Assembly (NCBI RefSeq): GCF_048077055.1
Contig: NZ_CP182236.1
Span: 2,232,001-2,296,000, forward strand
Reading direction: 5' to 3'
Length of the DNA: 64,000 nt
From: Egbenema bharatensis
Lineage (GTDB): Bacteria; Cyanobacteriota; Cyanobacteriia; Elainellales; Elainellaceae
Shown here piece by piece: positions 1 through 9,053 of the stretch (position 1 is its first letter; each line of letters starts with the position of its first letter). Below the pieces are notes generated by a model, which was given only the letters and a program-made list of their open reading frames with translations, had not been told where the DNA came from and searched no databases. The position numbers and the translations under genes are program-made.

Positions 1-9
1 TTTGGAAGA

Positions 10-936
10 TTATTGCGATCTTTCTGAAACCGATCGAGCCTGTACGAGTTGCCTGGGCGTAACACCGATAATGCGTTTGCAGTAGCGTGTTAAATGACTT
101 TGATCACAAAATCCGGTTCTGATAGCGATTTCAGCAATACTGAGATTGCTATATTGCAATAAGTTTTTTGCTTGATTTAACCGACACTGCAAAATGTATT
201 GATGGGGTGTGATTCCCATACTCTGCTTAAACAAGCGGAGGAAGTGGTAAGGACTGATCTGGGCGATCGCTGCGATCTCATCCAATTTCAAATCTTGATG
301 CAACTGCTCGCTAATATACTCCTTCACCCGTGTTAACGTCCCTTGAGGCAAACCACCGGAGAAATTGGAGCGTTGGGGTCGAGTCACACAATAGTTTCTC
401 AATAAGTGAACAGCCAGTGCTGTTTTCAAGCTATCGATCAGCAAATGACTGCCCATGCCTCCGATCTCGGCTTCTGCTTTGAGAGTCAACAAAATACTTT
501 GAATGAACGGATCCGACTCACTCATAAACTGGGGTTCTAATTCGATGTGGTCAGGATTGACCCAGTCCTGTCCAATCTGTTTGAGCAGAACCGGGTCAAC
601 AGCCAGAACCATAAATTGAGCGGGAGTGTCCCAACTACAGGAATGGTTGATTCCAGCGGGAATAATTGCAATGTCTCCCGTCCCCCGGCGTTCGCGCGAT
701 CGTTTGCCATCTAGCGATCGCATTCCCGGTGCATTTTGATGACCAGCTACCCCACAAGCCAGTACATGCAGAGTGTGATGGTGCTCATCGGTGGCAAAGG
801 TCGGTTGCTGGTGCAGTTCAAGGTGCAACCCATTCCAACCCAAACTCCTCAAAACAGCAGGTTGAGGAACGATCTGATCCGATGCACGCTCCTGGTAATA
901 ATCCAGCCGTTTGACCGATAGCTTGTGTGCGCTCAT
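10..936 (-). CDS. AraC-family transcriptional regulator
   Basis: A 308-residue DNA-binding regulator. The C-terminal third (about residues 205-300) reads as the paired helix-turn-helix module of the AraC/XylS family, with LDEIAAIAQISPYHFLRLFK as the first helix-turn-helix and a second around SIAEIAIRTGFCDQSHLTRY, followed by the usual GVTPRQL end. The N-terminal part is a cupin-like sensing domain with an HHHTLHVL stretch near residue 52; its ligand cannot be told. The stop lies almost at the window edge, so whatever lies downstream is not visible. The gene is transcribed leftward, the same way as the P-type ATPase 54 bases upstream, which it might regulate, though nothing in the sequence proves that. 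The family assignment is secure and the target is unknown. Confidence 0.9.
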   Translation of the reverse strand: MSAHKLSVKRLDYYQERASDQIVPQPAVLRSLGWNGLHLELHQQPTFATDEHHHTLHVLACGVAGHQNAPGMRSLDGKRSRERRGTGDIAIIPAGINHSCSWDTPAQFMVLAVDPVLLKQIGQDWVNPDHIELEPQFMSESDPFIQSILLTLKAEAEIGGMGSHLLIDSLKTALAVHLLRNYCVTRPQRSNFSGGLPQGTLTRVKEYISEQLHQDLKLDEIAAIAQISPYHFLRLFKQSMGITPHQYILQCRLNQAKNLLQYSNLSIAEIAIRTGFCDQSHLTRYCKRIIGVTPRQLVQARSVSERSQ

Positions 937-990
937 GACCTGCCCCAGCTAAAGGATGTTTCCATTCTGCCTGATTTTTACCATCGCCAG

Positions 991-3975
991 TCAGGTTTTC
1001 GTCCTGGCGAACACAACCGCTTTCCGCAGTTCCTCAGCCCCCAGGATCAGGGGTGGACAGACCAGCAAGACTAACCATTGCCAGGGAGCTAAAGGCGCAG
1101 TCGAAAAAATATGATTCAGAGCCGTGCTATTGATAATGAGCAAGACTAAAATCCATTCGATCGCAATTCCTAGCCAGATCTGCGGATTGGAAAAGAAGCC
1201 AGTTTGGAGAATGGCAGTTCGTTCTGAGCGGCAGGCAAAGACATTCCCCGTTTGACAGGCCACCACCGCTGCCAGGGTCATGGTTGTCGCCTGTAGATAA
1301 ATTGCTAGCGTTGCAGCATCTGCGGCATGGGTCAGAATACTGGGAGTCACGGCTTGTAATTCAGTCAATCCATACCCGTTGCTCCACCACACCCCAAAAA
1401 AAGCAGCCATTGCCAACATAGCTTCTAGAGGGCCTAAAAAGCCGTAGGCGTGAAGGAGAAGTGGAGTATCGAGCAGGGGCTGGGATTTTTTGCGGGGAGA
1501 CTGCTGCATGGTTCCGGGTTCTGCGGATTCTGCCCCCAGGGCCAAAGCTGGGATCATATCAGTTCCTAAATCGATCGCCAGAATTTGCATGATCACTAAA
1601 GCGGGCGGAATTTTGAGGGCCACCATGAACAGGAACGGAACCAGTTCTGGAAGATTGGATGCCAGGATATACGTCATGAACTTGCGAATGTTCTGATACA
1701 CAGCCCGGCCCTGTTCAATGGCAGTGACGATCGAGGCAAAATTGTCATCCGTCAAGACAATATCCGCCGCTTCCCGTGCCACATCCGTTCCGTTCATTCC
1801 CATCGCCACCCCAATATGGGCTGCCCTCAGTGCTGGTGCATCGTTGACTCCATCCCCCGTGACTGCCACCACCTCCCCAATATCCTTGTAAGCTTGAACC
1901 AGTCGCAGCTTGTGTTCAGGTGACATCCGGGCAAACACCAGACCCGATCGATACTTCACAATCTGGCGCAGTTGAGCATCGGACAAATGCCCCATCCCTT
2001 CCCCCGTTACCACCCGCACTGAGTTTGTGACCAGCCCAATCTTTCGGGCGATCGCCTCTGCGGTCAGTCCATAATCCCCCGTCACCATCGTCACCTTAAT
2101 TCCTGCCGAATGGCACTGGGCAAGGGCAGATTCCACCTCTGGACGGGGTGGATCAAACATCGCCACTAAGCCAATGAAGGTCAGGTTTTGCTCCAATTCC
2201 TGCGATCGCCACTCCAGCATTTCACTGCCTCCTGGACGCACCGCTACCCCAAGTACCCGAAATCCCTGTTGAGCCAGCCCATCATTGGCCGCTACAATTT
2301 CTTGACGATCGCTGGGAGTCAGGGTGGACAGGGTGCCATTCCGCACAATCGCCGTACAGTGGCGCAACACTTCCAGGGGTGCCCCTTTGGTAAATGCCAG
2401 GTTGAACCATGCCTCGCGCCACAGGTCAGCCGGGAGATCTAACAGCCGCTTCCCCGATCGCCCGTCCAGCACTACGGTCATCATTCGTCGTCGGGAATCG
2501 AAGGGTACTTCCCGCAGTCGGGGCAGTTGAGCCTGCAATATTTCCAGATTGAGTCTCGCTTTGGCCGCTGCCACCAGTAAAGCCGCTTCGGTGGGGTCGC
2601 CAATTTCCTGCCAGCGACTGGGGGTAGTCAGGTGAATCAGGCGGGCATTGGAGCAAAGGGCTGCTCCGGTGAGCAGGAATTTCACCTTCCAGGCGGCTGT
2701 GAAGTCTTCTGGGATCTGCACCCGTCCGATCGTTGGATCATAGCCTGCCCCGGTCACTTCAATCAGGGTGGGGGCGATGCTGGGGTGGCTTGGGGGGATT
2801 GGCGGGAACGATGTTTCGTGGCCATCGACATTCCCTCGATCACCCCCTCGATCGTCTGAAGGGAGCCAGGGCAACCAGAGATACTGCACCGTCATTTCAT
2901 TTTTGGTTAATGTTCCGGTTTTGTCTGTACAAATGACAGTGGTGGCACTCAGGGTTTCTACCGCCGACAGCCGACGCACGAGGGCATTGTGTCGCACCAT
3001 CCGCCGCACGCCGATCGCCAGGGATAAGGTAACAGTCGGCAACAAACCTTCTGGAACCAGAGCTACAATAATCCCGATCGCAAAAATGAAGCTTTCTCAA
3101 ACCTCCATACCCACCAGAAAGGATGTGAGCAGGAACACCAAAATTCCCATACTGAGGGCGATCGCAGTAATGACTCGAACCAGGTGAGCCACCTGTATTT
3201 CTAATGTACTGGGTTCCCGTTTCACCACCATAGTCAGATGGGCAACATGACCGAACTCCGTTTGGGCACCTGTGGCATACACCACGGCAACACCGCGCCC
3301 GGAGGAGACCGTGGAACCGGCCAATACAAGATTGGGAATTTCTGCTAAATTCACGGGTTCCTGTAGCGCATGTTCCCCCGACGGAATCGTCTGGCCCGAT
3401 CGGATGGCAGCCACTTTACGGATACTCACGGGATGGGCGTTGCGGGCTACGGGCAGGGATTCTCCAGTCAGCACTGATACATCCAGGTACAGGCTTTCAG
3501 CGGATACTAAACGGGCATCTGCCGAAACGCGATCGCCCTCCTCCAGTTGTATTACGTCCCCACGAACCAGTTCTCGTGCCGGAAGCTGTTTCAGTTCCCC
3601 ATCCCGGTACACCTTCACCTGCATCGGCAAGACATTTTTGAGGGCAGACAATGCCTGCTCCGCCTGATACTCCTGCCAAAAGCTGAATAGGGCATTAATC
3701 CAGATCACCGCCCAGATCGCCCAGCCCAACTGGGGGGTGCCCGAAACAAACGCCAGAATTCCCGCTACCCACAGGAGTAAGGCCATAAAGTGGCGCAGTT
3801 GATCGGTAAACCTCAACCAGAGGGGACGATGGGGTGGTTCGGGCAGTTCATTTGCGCCAAACTGAACGAAACGTTGATAGGACTCGTGTTCTGATAATCC
3901 CTTCGAGCGGGTGCCCAGAACTGAAAAAACAGCTTCAGCGGCCAGCGTCCAAATTGGTTGATGGGATAATTCCAT
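991..3975 (-). CDS. P-type cation-transporting ATPase, interrupted by an in-frame TGA
   Basis: A membrane pump of the P2 (calcium or sodium/potassium-like) class that uses ATP to move cations. The motifs occur in the expected order: LTGES in the actuator domain, VPEGLLPTV in the ion-binding membrane segment, the phosphorylation site DKTGTLT, KGAP in the nucleotide-binding domain, and TGDGVNDAPAL at the hinge, then six C-terminal membrane segments. Both halves lie in one frame and are separated only by a TGA at 3097-3099, just before ESFIFAIG. Relatives commonly have Trp here, so a single TGG-to-TGA change explains the break. An in-frame ATG at 4005 would add ten residues; the one at 3975 (MELSHQPI) gives the more usual N-terminus. 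The transported ion cannot be assigned. It may be a recent pseudogene or a base error. Confidence 0.85.
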
Positions 3976-4420
3976 AGATTCCTGCCTTAGATAGCAGTGC
4001 TCCAAATGAGTTAATTTAATGGTTTAATCTGTGGTTCTGGCTTTTACGGGATGCAGCCGTTACGTTTTGATTCAGGGGATTTAACCTGGCGATCTGATTG
4101 AATCGGCATATGCGATCGCTCCGGAGTAAAAACAATAAATGATTTTTGTAAGTTAATAGGGGATGAGCAGCCAACAGTGACTCATGAAGTGCTGTCCCAG
4201 CTTTGATATTTGAACGCTAGCAGAAGAATTTGAGGTTTTGGTGAAGTTCTCAAAATTCGTCACGGGTGGCACTAAACCATTCAGCTTCATGTAATGGATT
4301 CTTGCCCTGATGTTGATTCTCACCCTGACGTAAATTTATGCAAACTTCTGACGATCAGCCGAGCACTTTGTAACAATGAATACAGAATAATCTTGAGCAA
4401 CTCAGTTGGGAGCTGACGTA
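3976..4420. other. Intergenic stretch without a recognised gene
   Basis: About 440 bases between the divergent ATPase and the small protein at 4421. It is richer in A and T than its surroundings and has one HIP1-like GCGATCGC near 4113. I see no RNA gene or convincing hairpin; it presumably holds the two divergent promoters. Confidence 0.5.
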
Positions 4421-4654
4421 ATGGGACGATACCTGACCCCAATCCAGCCTGAACCTTATCCTGAGGGTCGATCGCCCCACCCGAACCCATCCGCAATCTG
4501 GGTCAAGTTAGCAGTATTACCCAATTCCTATAGCCACGATCGCGCCCTGCTGTTGTGCCGTCATGGAGAGGATGAGTGGTATGCCTGGGTTCCCGATCAC
4601 GGTGAAATTATTCTGCACCGCAGCGAGTTTTTTGTAGAAGCGGATTGGAATTGA
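4421..4654 (+). CDS. Small conserved-type hypothetical protein
   Basis: A 77-residue soluble protein of unknown function starting MGRYLTPIQPE. The frame is open five codons further upstream to a TTG at 4406, but the ATG is the more natural start. It has no signal peptide or membrane segment. The C-terminal half alternates charged and aromatic residues (DEWYAWVPDHGEIILHRSEF), as in a small beta-rich fold. It resembles short uncharacterised cyanobacterial proteins. No motif allows a function to be proposed, and its neighbours give no clue. Confidence 0.6.
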   Translation: MGRYLTPIQPEPYPEGRSPHPNPSAIWVKLAVLPNSYSHDRALLLCRHGEDEWYAWVPDHGEIILHRSEFFVEADWN

Positions 4655-4666
4655 GGGGGCTGAGTG

Positions 4667-4816
4667 CTAGAAGAGAGTCAACAAATAGGACAAATCCTGC
4701 GGGGCGGGAATCATTTCGCCTCGAAAGTCTAAAATCTGGACAAGCAAAAGGTAGGCAATCCCCAAAAACAGGGCAATCACCCCAGTAATTACTGCTACCA
4801 GTTTTGAACGATCCAT
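4667..4816 (-). CDS. 49-residue single-span membrane protein
   Basis: A short reading frame of 49 codons from ATG at 4816 to TAG at 4667. The product starts MDRSKLVAVITGVIALFLGI, so a basic N-terminus precedes one long hydrophobic helix (about residues 6-28), followed by LDFRGEMIPAPQDL and a hydrophobic end. A GGAGG-like sequence (cctcc on the plus strand near 4826-4830) lies about ten bases ahead of the ATG and supports translation. It is convergent with the gene at 4421-4654, leaving only 12 bases between the stops. The pattern is that of small cyanobacterial membrane proteins; the function is unknown. Confidence 0.6.
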   Translation of the reverse strand: MDRSKLVAVITGVIALFLGIAYLLLVQILDFRGEMIPAPQDLSYLLTLF

Positions 4817-4953
4817 ATCTGACAGCCTCCTGACCGTGCCTTGCTCAATCTTTCTTGACCTTCCTATGCTCTACACTGACACAAAATTGGGCAAGATTTG
4901 GATAAAAGAGTGGTAGTCTCTAGAGACTTTTGAGCATTGACCTTAAATTACCC

Positions 4954-5934
4954 ATGAACATTGCACCTCAATCCTCAACCAACTTTACCAAAGCCGATCG
5001 CCCGCTCCTGGTGCAAACATCTCACTTGAAGAAGGTTTACCGTACCGGATTCTGGCTGAATCAAAAAGTGGAGACGCTTCAGGACTGTTCGCTACAAGTC
5101 CATCAGGGCGAAACCTTTGGGTTATTGGGCCCCAATGGGGCTGGTAAAACAACGCTATTGAAAATTTTATTGGGTATTGTTCGTCCCACGTCAGGGAGTG
5201 GGCTACTTCTGGGAAAACCCCTGGGCGATCGCCAGGTGAAGCAGAAGGTGGGATATCTGCCGGAGAACCCTTATTTTTATGATTATTTAACGGGCTGGGA
5301 GTTTTTGCGCTACGCGGCGGATTTGTTTCAGATTCCCTCCGAAGTCCAGCGACGACGCATTCCAGAGTTATTAGAACTAGTGGGGCTAGCCCAGTCTGCC
5401 GCCAAACGCAAGCAGCTCCGCCAATACTCCAAGGGGATGTTGCAGCGAGTCGGGATGGCCCAGGCCCTGATTAATGATCCAGAGTTGGTATTTTTAGATG
5501 AGCCGATGTCGGGGTTGGATCCCCTGGGGCGATACCAGATTCGAGAAATTATCCTGTCGCTGAAAGGGCAGGGCAAAACGATTTTCTTCAACAGTCATGT
5601 GCTGTCGGATGTGGAGAAAATTTGCGATCGCGTCGCTATCCTGGCTAGGGGAGAATTGCTTTGTGTCGGTTCCTTGAATGAATTGCTGGGAACGGCTGAC
5701 CTGTACCAAGTTCGGGTAAAGGGGGGAAATCCCGATATTCTTCAGCGATGGGTTCCCGATGGAGAATACATAGACACCCACTGGCAGGGACATCTTCAGG
5801 GCGATCCCCAGGATTTTCTGGCCAGTCTGGAATTAATGGGTGCAGAGTTACTCAGCATGAATTTGGCTCGAACTTCGCTGGAAGAATTTTTTGTGCAGCA
5901 GTTGCGGCAACGGGGGATCTTTACGAGTCGATAG
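4954..5934 (+). CDS. ABC transporter ATP-binding protein
   Basis: The nucleotide-binding subunit of an ABC exporter-type system of the NatA/CcmA class, about 326 residues. Visible in order are Walker A (GPNGAGKTT), a signature motif of the variant form YSKGMLQR, Walker B (LVFLDEPMSGLDP) and the switch histidine in FFNSHVLSD. A C-terminal domain of about 100 residues follows, as is usual in this class. I chose the ATG at 4954; an in-frame TTG at 4930 would add eight residues. No permease gene lies next to it: downstream is a convergent small membrane protein. The partner must therefore be encoded elsewhere, and the substrate is unknown. Confidence 0.9.
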   Translation: MNIAPQSSTNFTKADRPLLVQTSHLKKVYRTGFWLNQKVETLQDCSLQVHQGETFGLLGPNGAGKTTLLKILLGIVRPTSGSGLLLGKPLGDRQVKQKVGYLPENPYFYDYLTGWEFLRYAADLFQIPSEVQRRRIPELLELVGLAQSAAKRKQLRQYSKGMLQRVGMAQALINDPELVFLDEPMSGLDPLGRYQIREIILSLKGQGKTIFFNSHVLSDVEKICDRVAILARGELLCVGSLNELLGTADLYQVRVKGGNPDILQRWVPDGEYIDTHWQGHLQGDPQDFLASLELMGAELLSMNLARTSLEEFFVQQLRQRGIFTSR

Positions 5935-5955
5935 GGATTGGTGAAATCAAAACAA

Positions 5956-6267
5956 CTAAAGACCCAGCCAGAGCAAACCCACTAACCCCATCAATCCCAG
6001 CGATCGTCGGAAATAGTTCACCCCCTGAAAGAGTTCTTGCCAGGCCCAGGTAAACAAAGTACCAAAGGCGATCAAACCGAATGCCGTCTGAACGGTTCCA
6101 CTGGGGAGGATGAAGTAAATCAAGGTTGCAAATGATCCCACTAAAACGGGTAAGTTGGGCGGTTGAACGATGACAATATGGCCTTCACTGTCCCGAAAAA
6201 AGCGATCGAACAGCGTCGTTTGCCGCGCTTCAAGTTTTTCCAGATCACGATTTAATTGAGATGACAT
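5956..6267 (-). CDS. Small membrane protein of unknown function
   Basis: A 103-residue protein with a charged N-terminus (MSSQLNRDLEKLEARQ), a short segment HIVIVQPPNLPV, and two hydrophobic spans at about residues 42-62 and 64-74, with a third hydrophobic stretch at the very C-terminus (LGLMGLVGLLWLGL). It resembles conserved uncharacterised cyanobacterial membrane proteins. It converges on the ABC ATPase gene with 21 bases between the stops. No enzyme motif is present. Confidence 0.7.
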   Translation of the reverse strand: MSSQLNRDLEKLEARQTTLFDRFFRDSEGHIVIVQPPNLPVLVGSFATLIYFILPSGTVQTAFGLIAFGTLFTWAWQELFQGVNYFRRSLGLMGLVGLLWLGL

Positions 6268-6931
6268 TGGCTCTTCCTGAAAGACGATTATTACTTTGCG
6301 GCAAAAATTGCCGACCCCGTTTGCCTCTTGCCCCTTGACTGCTGATTCCCTTTGAAGGGTGGTTGAACGGATGCCAGAAGCTACTGAAAGCTAATGTTAA
6401 GATCGTCCCGTCCGACAGCGCATATACCGGGCGTTAGATTCAGTTTGAGCGAATGTGCCCTTGATAACAATAGTGCAGAAATAGTGCAAAAATAGCGCAC
6501 GTTTTAAGCGGGAAAATAGTGCAAAAATAGTGCACGTTTTAAGCGGTAAATGGGTCAATACTCTGTCTAATCTAGTTCCGATGGGCGATCGCAATCCATT
6601 CTGTGCCGGAGTGAATTGTTGAGTTTGGATGAAGTTTTCCCTAGGTTAGAAAACCCCAGTGAAATACCTGCTATTCTAACTTTAGATAGATGACCGATAT
6701 ACCGAACCCCATATACCGAACCTCCCCTGCGCTTCCCCTTATTAAGCAGGGGATTATTATTTGTGCTCCAGAGCATGTGCGCCCGTCCCTAGCATCACTT
6801 GCCGATAATGGGATTCAACTGAATGATGGGATCGTTCTCCGCCCCTATTCAAGGGGTAATGCCGTAAGTCCTGATGCAGGGTACTGGTATCCACAGTCAG
6901 CCCCTGATCCCGATCGACGATGGGCTGACCC
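6268..6931. other. Intergenic stretch with phased repeats and a hairpin
   Basis: About 660 bases without a recognised gene. It contains the TAGTGCA repeats listed separately, two close copies of atataccgaac near 6697-6720, and a 7-bp hairpin (CCCCTGC at 6724-6730 with GCAGGGG at 6746-6752). A minus-strand GTG frame of 64 codons (6757-6951) overlaps the 3' end of map; its predicted product matches nothing I recognise, so it is not called as a gene. Confidence 0.5.
6471..6546. repeat. Helically spaced TAGTGCA repeats inside a 35-base tandem duplication
   Basis: TAGTGCA or TAGCGCA occurs at 6471, 6482, 6493, 6517 and 6528, with spacings of 11, 11, 24 and 11 bases, so neighbouring copies lie on nearly the same face of the helix. 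Copies are preceded by short A runs. The block 6479-6511 is repeated at 6514-6546 with a single mismatch and includes the shared end gcacgttttaagcgg. Confidence 0.75.
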
Positions 6932-7801
6932 TTAATCCACACCGCTTCCACTCCGTCTGTGGGTCATCTCAGCACCAACAGTTGTATGCGTCAAAATTTC
7001 AGCTCCTTCTTCCGTCACCGCGATCGTGTGCTCAAACTGGGCAGACCATTTCCGGTCTTTTGTGATCACCGTCCAGCGATCGGGTAAAAACCGCAGCTCA
7101 TGGGTTCCCTGATTCAGCATTGGTTCAATGGTGAAAACCATGCCAGGACGCAATTTTAGCCCTCGTCCGCGGGTGCCGTAGTGGGGCACAGAGGGTTCCA
7201 TGTGAAACTGTTTGCCAATCCCATGACCCACCATATCGCGCACAACGGAAAATCCATTCGCTTCGGCGTGGGCTTGAATCGCTGCACCAATATCCCCCAA
7301 ACGTGCTCCAGCCTTCACTTGAGCAATGCCCCGCATCAGGCATTCCTGGGTTACGTTGACGAGCTTGCGAGCGGCGGCTGAAGGGTTGCCCACCAGGAAC
7401 GTCCGAGAGGTGTCGCCATAGTAACCCTCCAAAATCAGAGTGACATCAAGATTGACAATGTCTCCATTCTGGAGGATTTGTTTGCGGTGGGGAATCCCAT
7501 GACAAACCACTTCGTTGACGCTGGTGCAAATGGAAGCCGGAAAGGGAGGATGTCCGGGTGGGGTATAGCCCAGTTGAGCACTGATCGCTCCGTGGGACTG
7601 CGTCCATCGTTCTGCTTCGTCGTTTAATTCCAGAGTGCTAATGCCCGGTTGCACCAGGGATTCCAGGTGGTTAAGCAAGGCTGCTGCCAGTTTTCCTACC
7701 CGGCGCATTTTCTCCAGTTCTCTGCCAGAAAGTAGCACGATCCCTCTTGGGGCAGTGTCAGGCTTGAGGTCAGCCAGGGAAGGCGATCGATCCATAACCA
7801 A
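6932..7801 (-). CDS. map: Type I methionine aminopeptidase
   Basis: Removes the initiator methionine from nascent cytosolic proteins using a dinuclear metal centre. The metal ligands are recognisable: Asp in VNLDVTLI, Asp in GYYGDTSRTF, His in VGHGIGKQFH, Glu in FTIEPML and Glu in QFEHTIAVT. The 289-residue product is longer than the classical 250-260 because of about 30 N-terminal residues before the LSGRELEKMR helix; no shorter ATG with a better ribosome site is obvious. The gene stands alone, transcribed leftward. Cyanobacteria often carry several map paralogues, so this may not be the only copy. The last dozen residues (EMTHRRSGSGVD) are not conserved. Confidence 0.95.
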   Translation of the reverse strand: MVMDRSPSLADLKPDTAPRGIVLLSGRELEKMRRVGKLAAALLNHLESLVQPGISTLELNDEAERWTQSHGAISAQLGYTPPGHPPFPASICTSVNEVVCHGIPHRKQILQNGDIVNLDVTLILEGYYGDTSRTFLVGNPSAAARKLVNVTQECLMRGIAQVKAGARLGDIGAAIQAHAEANGFSVVRDMVGHGIGKQFHMEPSVPHYGTRGRGLKLRPGMVFTIEPMLNQGTHELRFLPDRWTVITKDRKWSAQFEHTIAVTEEGAEILTHTTVGAEMTHRRSGSGVD

Positions 7802-7946
7802 CTCCTACGGTTCGCAGTGATTTGCTAGCACAGCATAGCACAGCATGATACTAAATAGTACAGCATGGTACAGCGTGGATCGTGCTACCCCATTCTTCGT
7901 ATACTGGTAGCAGTAGGCTGTTCAAACCATAGGACTGGCAGGCGGT

Positions 7947-8111
7947 ATGGGTGGAAAAACAGAACTCGATCGAGTGGTCGCTTATGTTCCTCCAGAATGG
8001 AAGCAGGAGCTAGAGAATTGGGCGGATGCGGAAGAGCGATCGGTTTCCTGGTTGGTGGCAAAGTTGATTGATAAGGCGTTGAAAGAGCGTCGGGTTAGGG
8101 TGGAGGACTGA
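7947..8111 (+). CDS. Small ribbon-helix-helix-like protein
   Basis: A 54-residue protein starting MGGKTELDRVVAYVPPEW. A short N-terminal strand (DRVVAYVPPEW) is followed by two amphipathic helices (KQELENWADAEERS and VSWLVAKLIDKALKERR), the layout of a CopG/Arc-type ribbon-helix-helix DNA-binding domain. Such proteins are often antitoxins or plasmid-type regulators, but no partner toxin gene is adjacent: the next gene is ruvA. The stop codon lies inside the first unit of a heptanucleotide repeat tract, so the 3' end is bounded by repeat DNA. The fold is inferred from the pattern alone. Confidence 0.65.
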   Translation: MGGKTELDRVVAYVPPEWKQELENWADAEERSVSWLVAKLIDKALKERRVRVED

Positions 8112-8186
8112 GTGCTGAGGACTGAGGACTGAGGACTGAGGACTGAGGGCTGAGGGTGGAGGGCTGAGGGTGGAGGGTGGAGGGCG
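8103..8186. repeat. Heptanucleotide repeat tract (STRR type)
   Basis: Twelve consecutive 7-base units from GAGGACT to GAGGGTG/GAGGGCT, with no length slippage. It begins inside the last codons of the small gene at 7947-8111. Such short tandemly repeated repetitive sequences are a known trait of filamentous cyanobacterial genomes. Confidence 0.85.
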
Positions 8187-8227
8187 CGGTGGAGGTGAGG
8201 TTTACAGGGCTGAGGAATTGAGTTTCT

Positions 8228-8280
8228 GTAGTGCAGGCAGCGTTTTGACTGAGTGCTCAAGCCGAGGTCTTTTCTGCCTG
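8228..8280. repeat. Long variant of the dispersed GGCAGG/CCTGCC hairpin repeat
   Basis: It begins tgcaggcagcgttttgactg and ends in tttctgcctg, so the outer arms can pair, with a cgttttgactgagtgctcaa-type insert in the loop. The same insert, in diverged form, occurs near 8980-9030, 40310-40335, 46055-46085 and 56245-56270. Confidence 0.6.
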
Positions 8281-8317
8281 AGGGATTGGGGACGAACTTT
8301 TTATTAAGCTGGCTTTC

Positions 8318-8944
8318 ATGATTAGTTATCTCAAAGGGAATGTTGCCGGAATTTATCGAGCCAGCAGCAGTCGAGTCATTTTGACCCTGGATGTGAATCA
8401 GGTGGGCTACGATTTGCAAATTACGCCGCGTCTGATGCAGGAACTTCCGGCGATCGGTGAAACAGTCCAGGTGTTTACCCATCTGCAAGTTCGGGAAGAT
8501 CAGATGGTGCTGTTTGGCTTTGGCGCAATGGCGGAGCGAGATTTGTTTCGGCAACTGGTCAGCGTCAGTGGTGTGGGGCCGCAGTTAGCCATGGCCTTGT
8601 TGGATGCCCTGGGGCTTCAGGATGTGGTGCAGGCGATCGTTTCTAGTAACACGCGGCTGTTGTCTAAAACCCCTGGAGTCGGGGCGAAAACCGCAGAACG
8701 AATTGCCCTGGAACTGAAAACCAAACTGGCAGAATGGCGAGTCCAATCAGGTCTGAGCACGGCTCCTGATGCCGCTCCCATGAGCAACGTTCAGGAAGAT
8801 GTGGAGATGACTCTGCTGGCGTTAGGCTACACCAATAGCGAAATTACCAAAGCATTAAGAGCCGTCGGACAACAAACGGCTCTAGCGAAAACTGCGGATG
8901 CAGAAGATTGGATTCGGGAAGCGATCGCCTGGTTAAGTCAATAG
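8318..8944 (+). CDS. ruvA: Holliday junction branch migration complex subunit RuvA
   Basis: Binds four-way DNA junctions as a tetramer and loads the RuvB motor during recombinational repair. The 208-residue product has the three RuvA domains: an N-terminal OB fold (MISYLKGNVAGIYR...), two helix-hairpin-helix motifs (VSGVGPQLAMALL near residue 85 and TPGVGAKTAERIALELK near residue 119), and a C-terminal three-helix domain (EDVEMTLLALGY). The ATG at 8318 fits the family start. ruvB and ruvC are not in this window, as is common in cyanobacteria, where the ruv genes are scattered. Confidence 0.97.
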   Translation: MISYLKGNVAGIYRASSSRVILTLDVNQVGYDLQITPRLMQELPAIGETVQVFTHLQVREDQMVLFGFGAMAERDLFRQLVSVSGVGPQLAMALLDALGLQDVVQAIVSSNTRLLSKTPGVGAKTAERIALELKTKLAEWRVQSGLSTAPDAAPMSNVQEDVEMTLLALGYTNSEITKALRAVGQQTALAKTADAEDWIREAIAWLSQ

Positions 8945-8963
8945 GAAAATTGAACCTGGCATT

Positions 8964-9048
8964 CCTGTGGGGTGGGCAGCGTTTCGACTAAGCTCAAGCG
9001 TTCGACTGATCTCACGCCGAAGTCCGAAGTCTTGCCCGCCCAGTCAGT
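8964..9048. repeat. Dispersed GTGGGCA/TGCCCGCC hairpin repeat, long form
   Basis: The arms are ctgtggggtgggcag and cttgcccgcccagtcag. Between them is a 45-base insert containing two related copies of a cgttcgactga / cacgccgaagtc sequence. It lies between the convergent ruvA and sod genes. Confidence 0.7.
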
Positions 9049-9053
9049 GATCC

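Noticed and set aside
6471..6546. Possible CRISPR repeats
   Set aside because: Only two 33-base blocks with a 2-base gap; no spacer-sized unique sequence.
8103..8186. Possible CRISPR array
   Set aside because: Period is 7 bases with no spacers.
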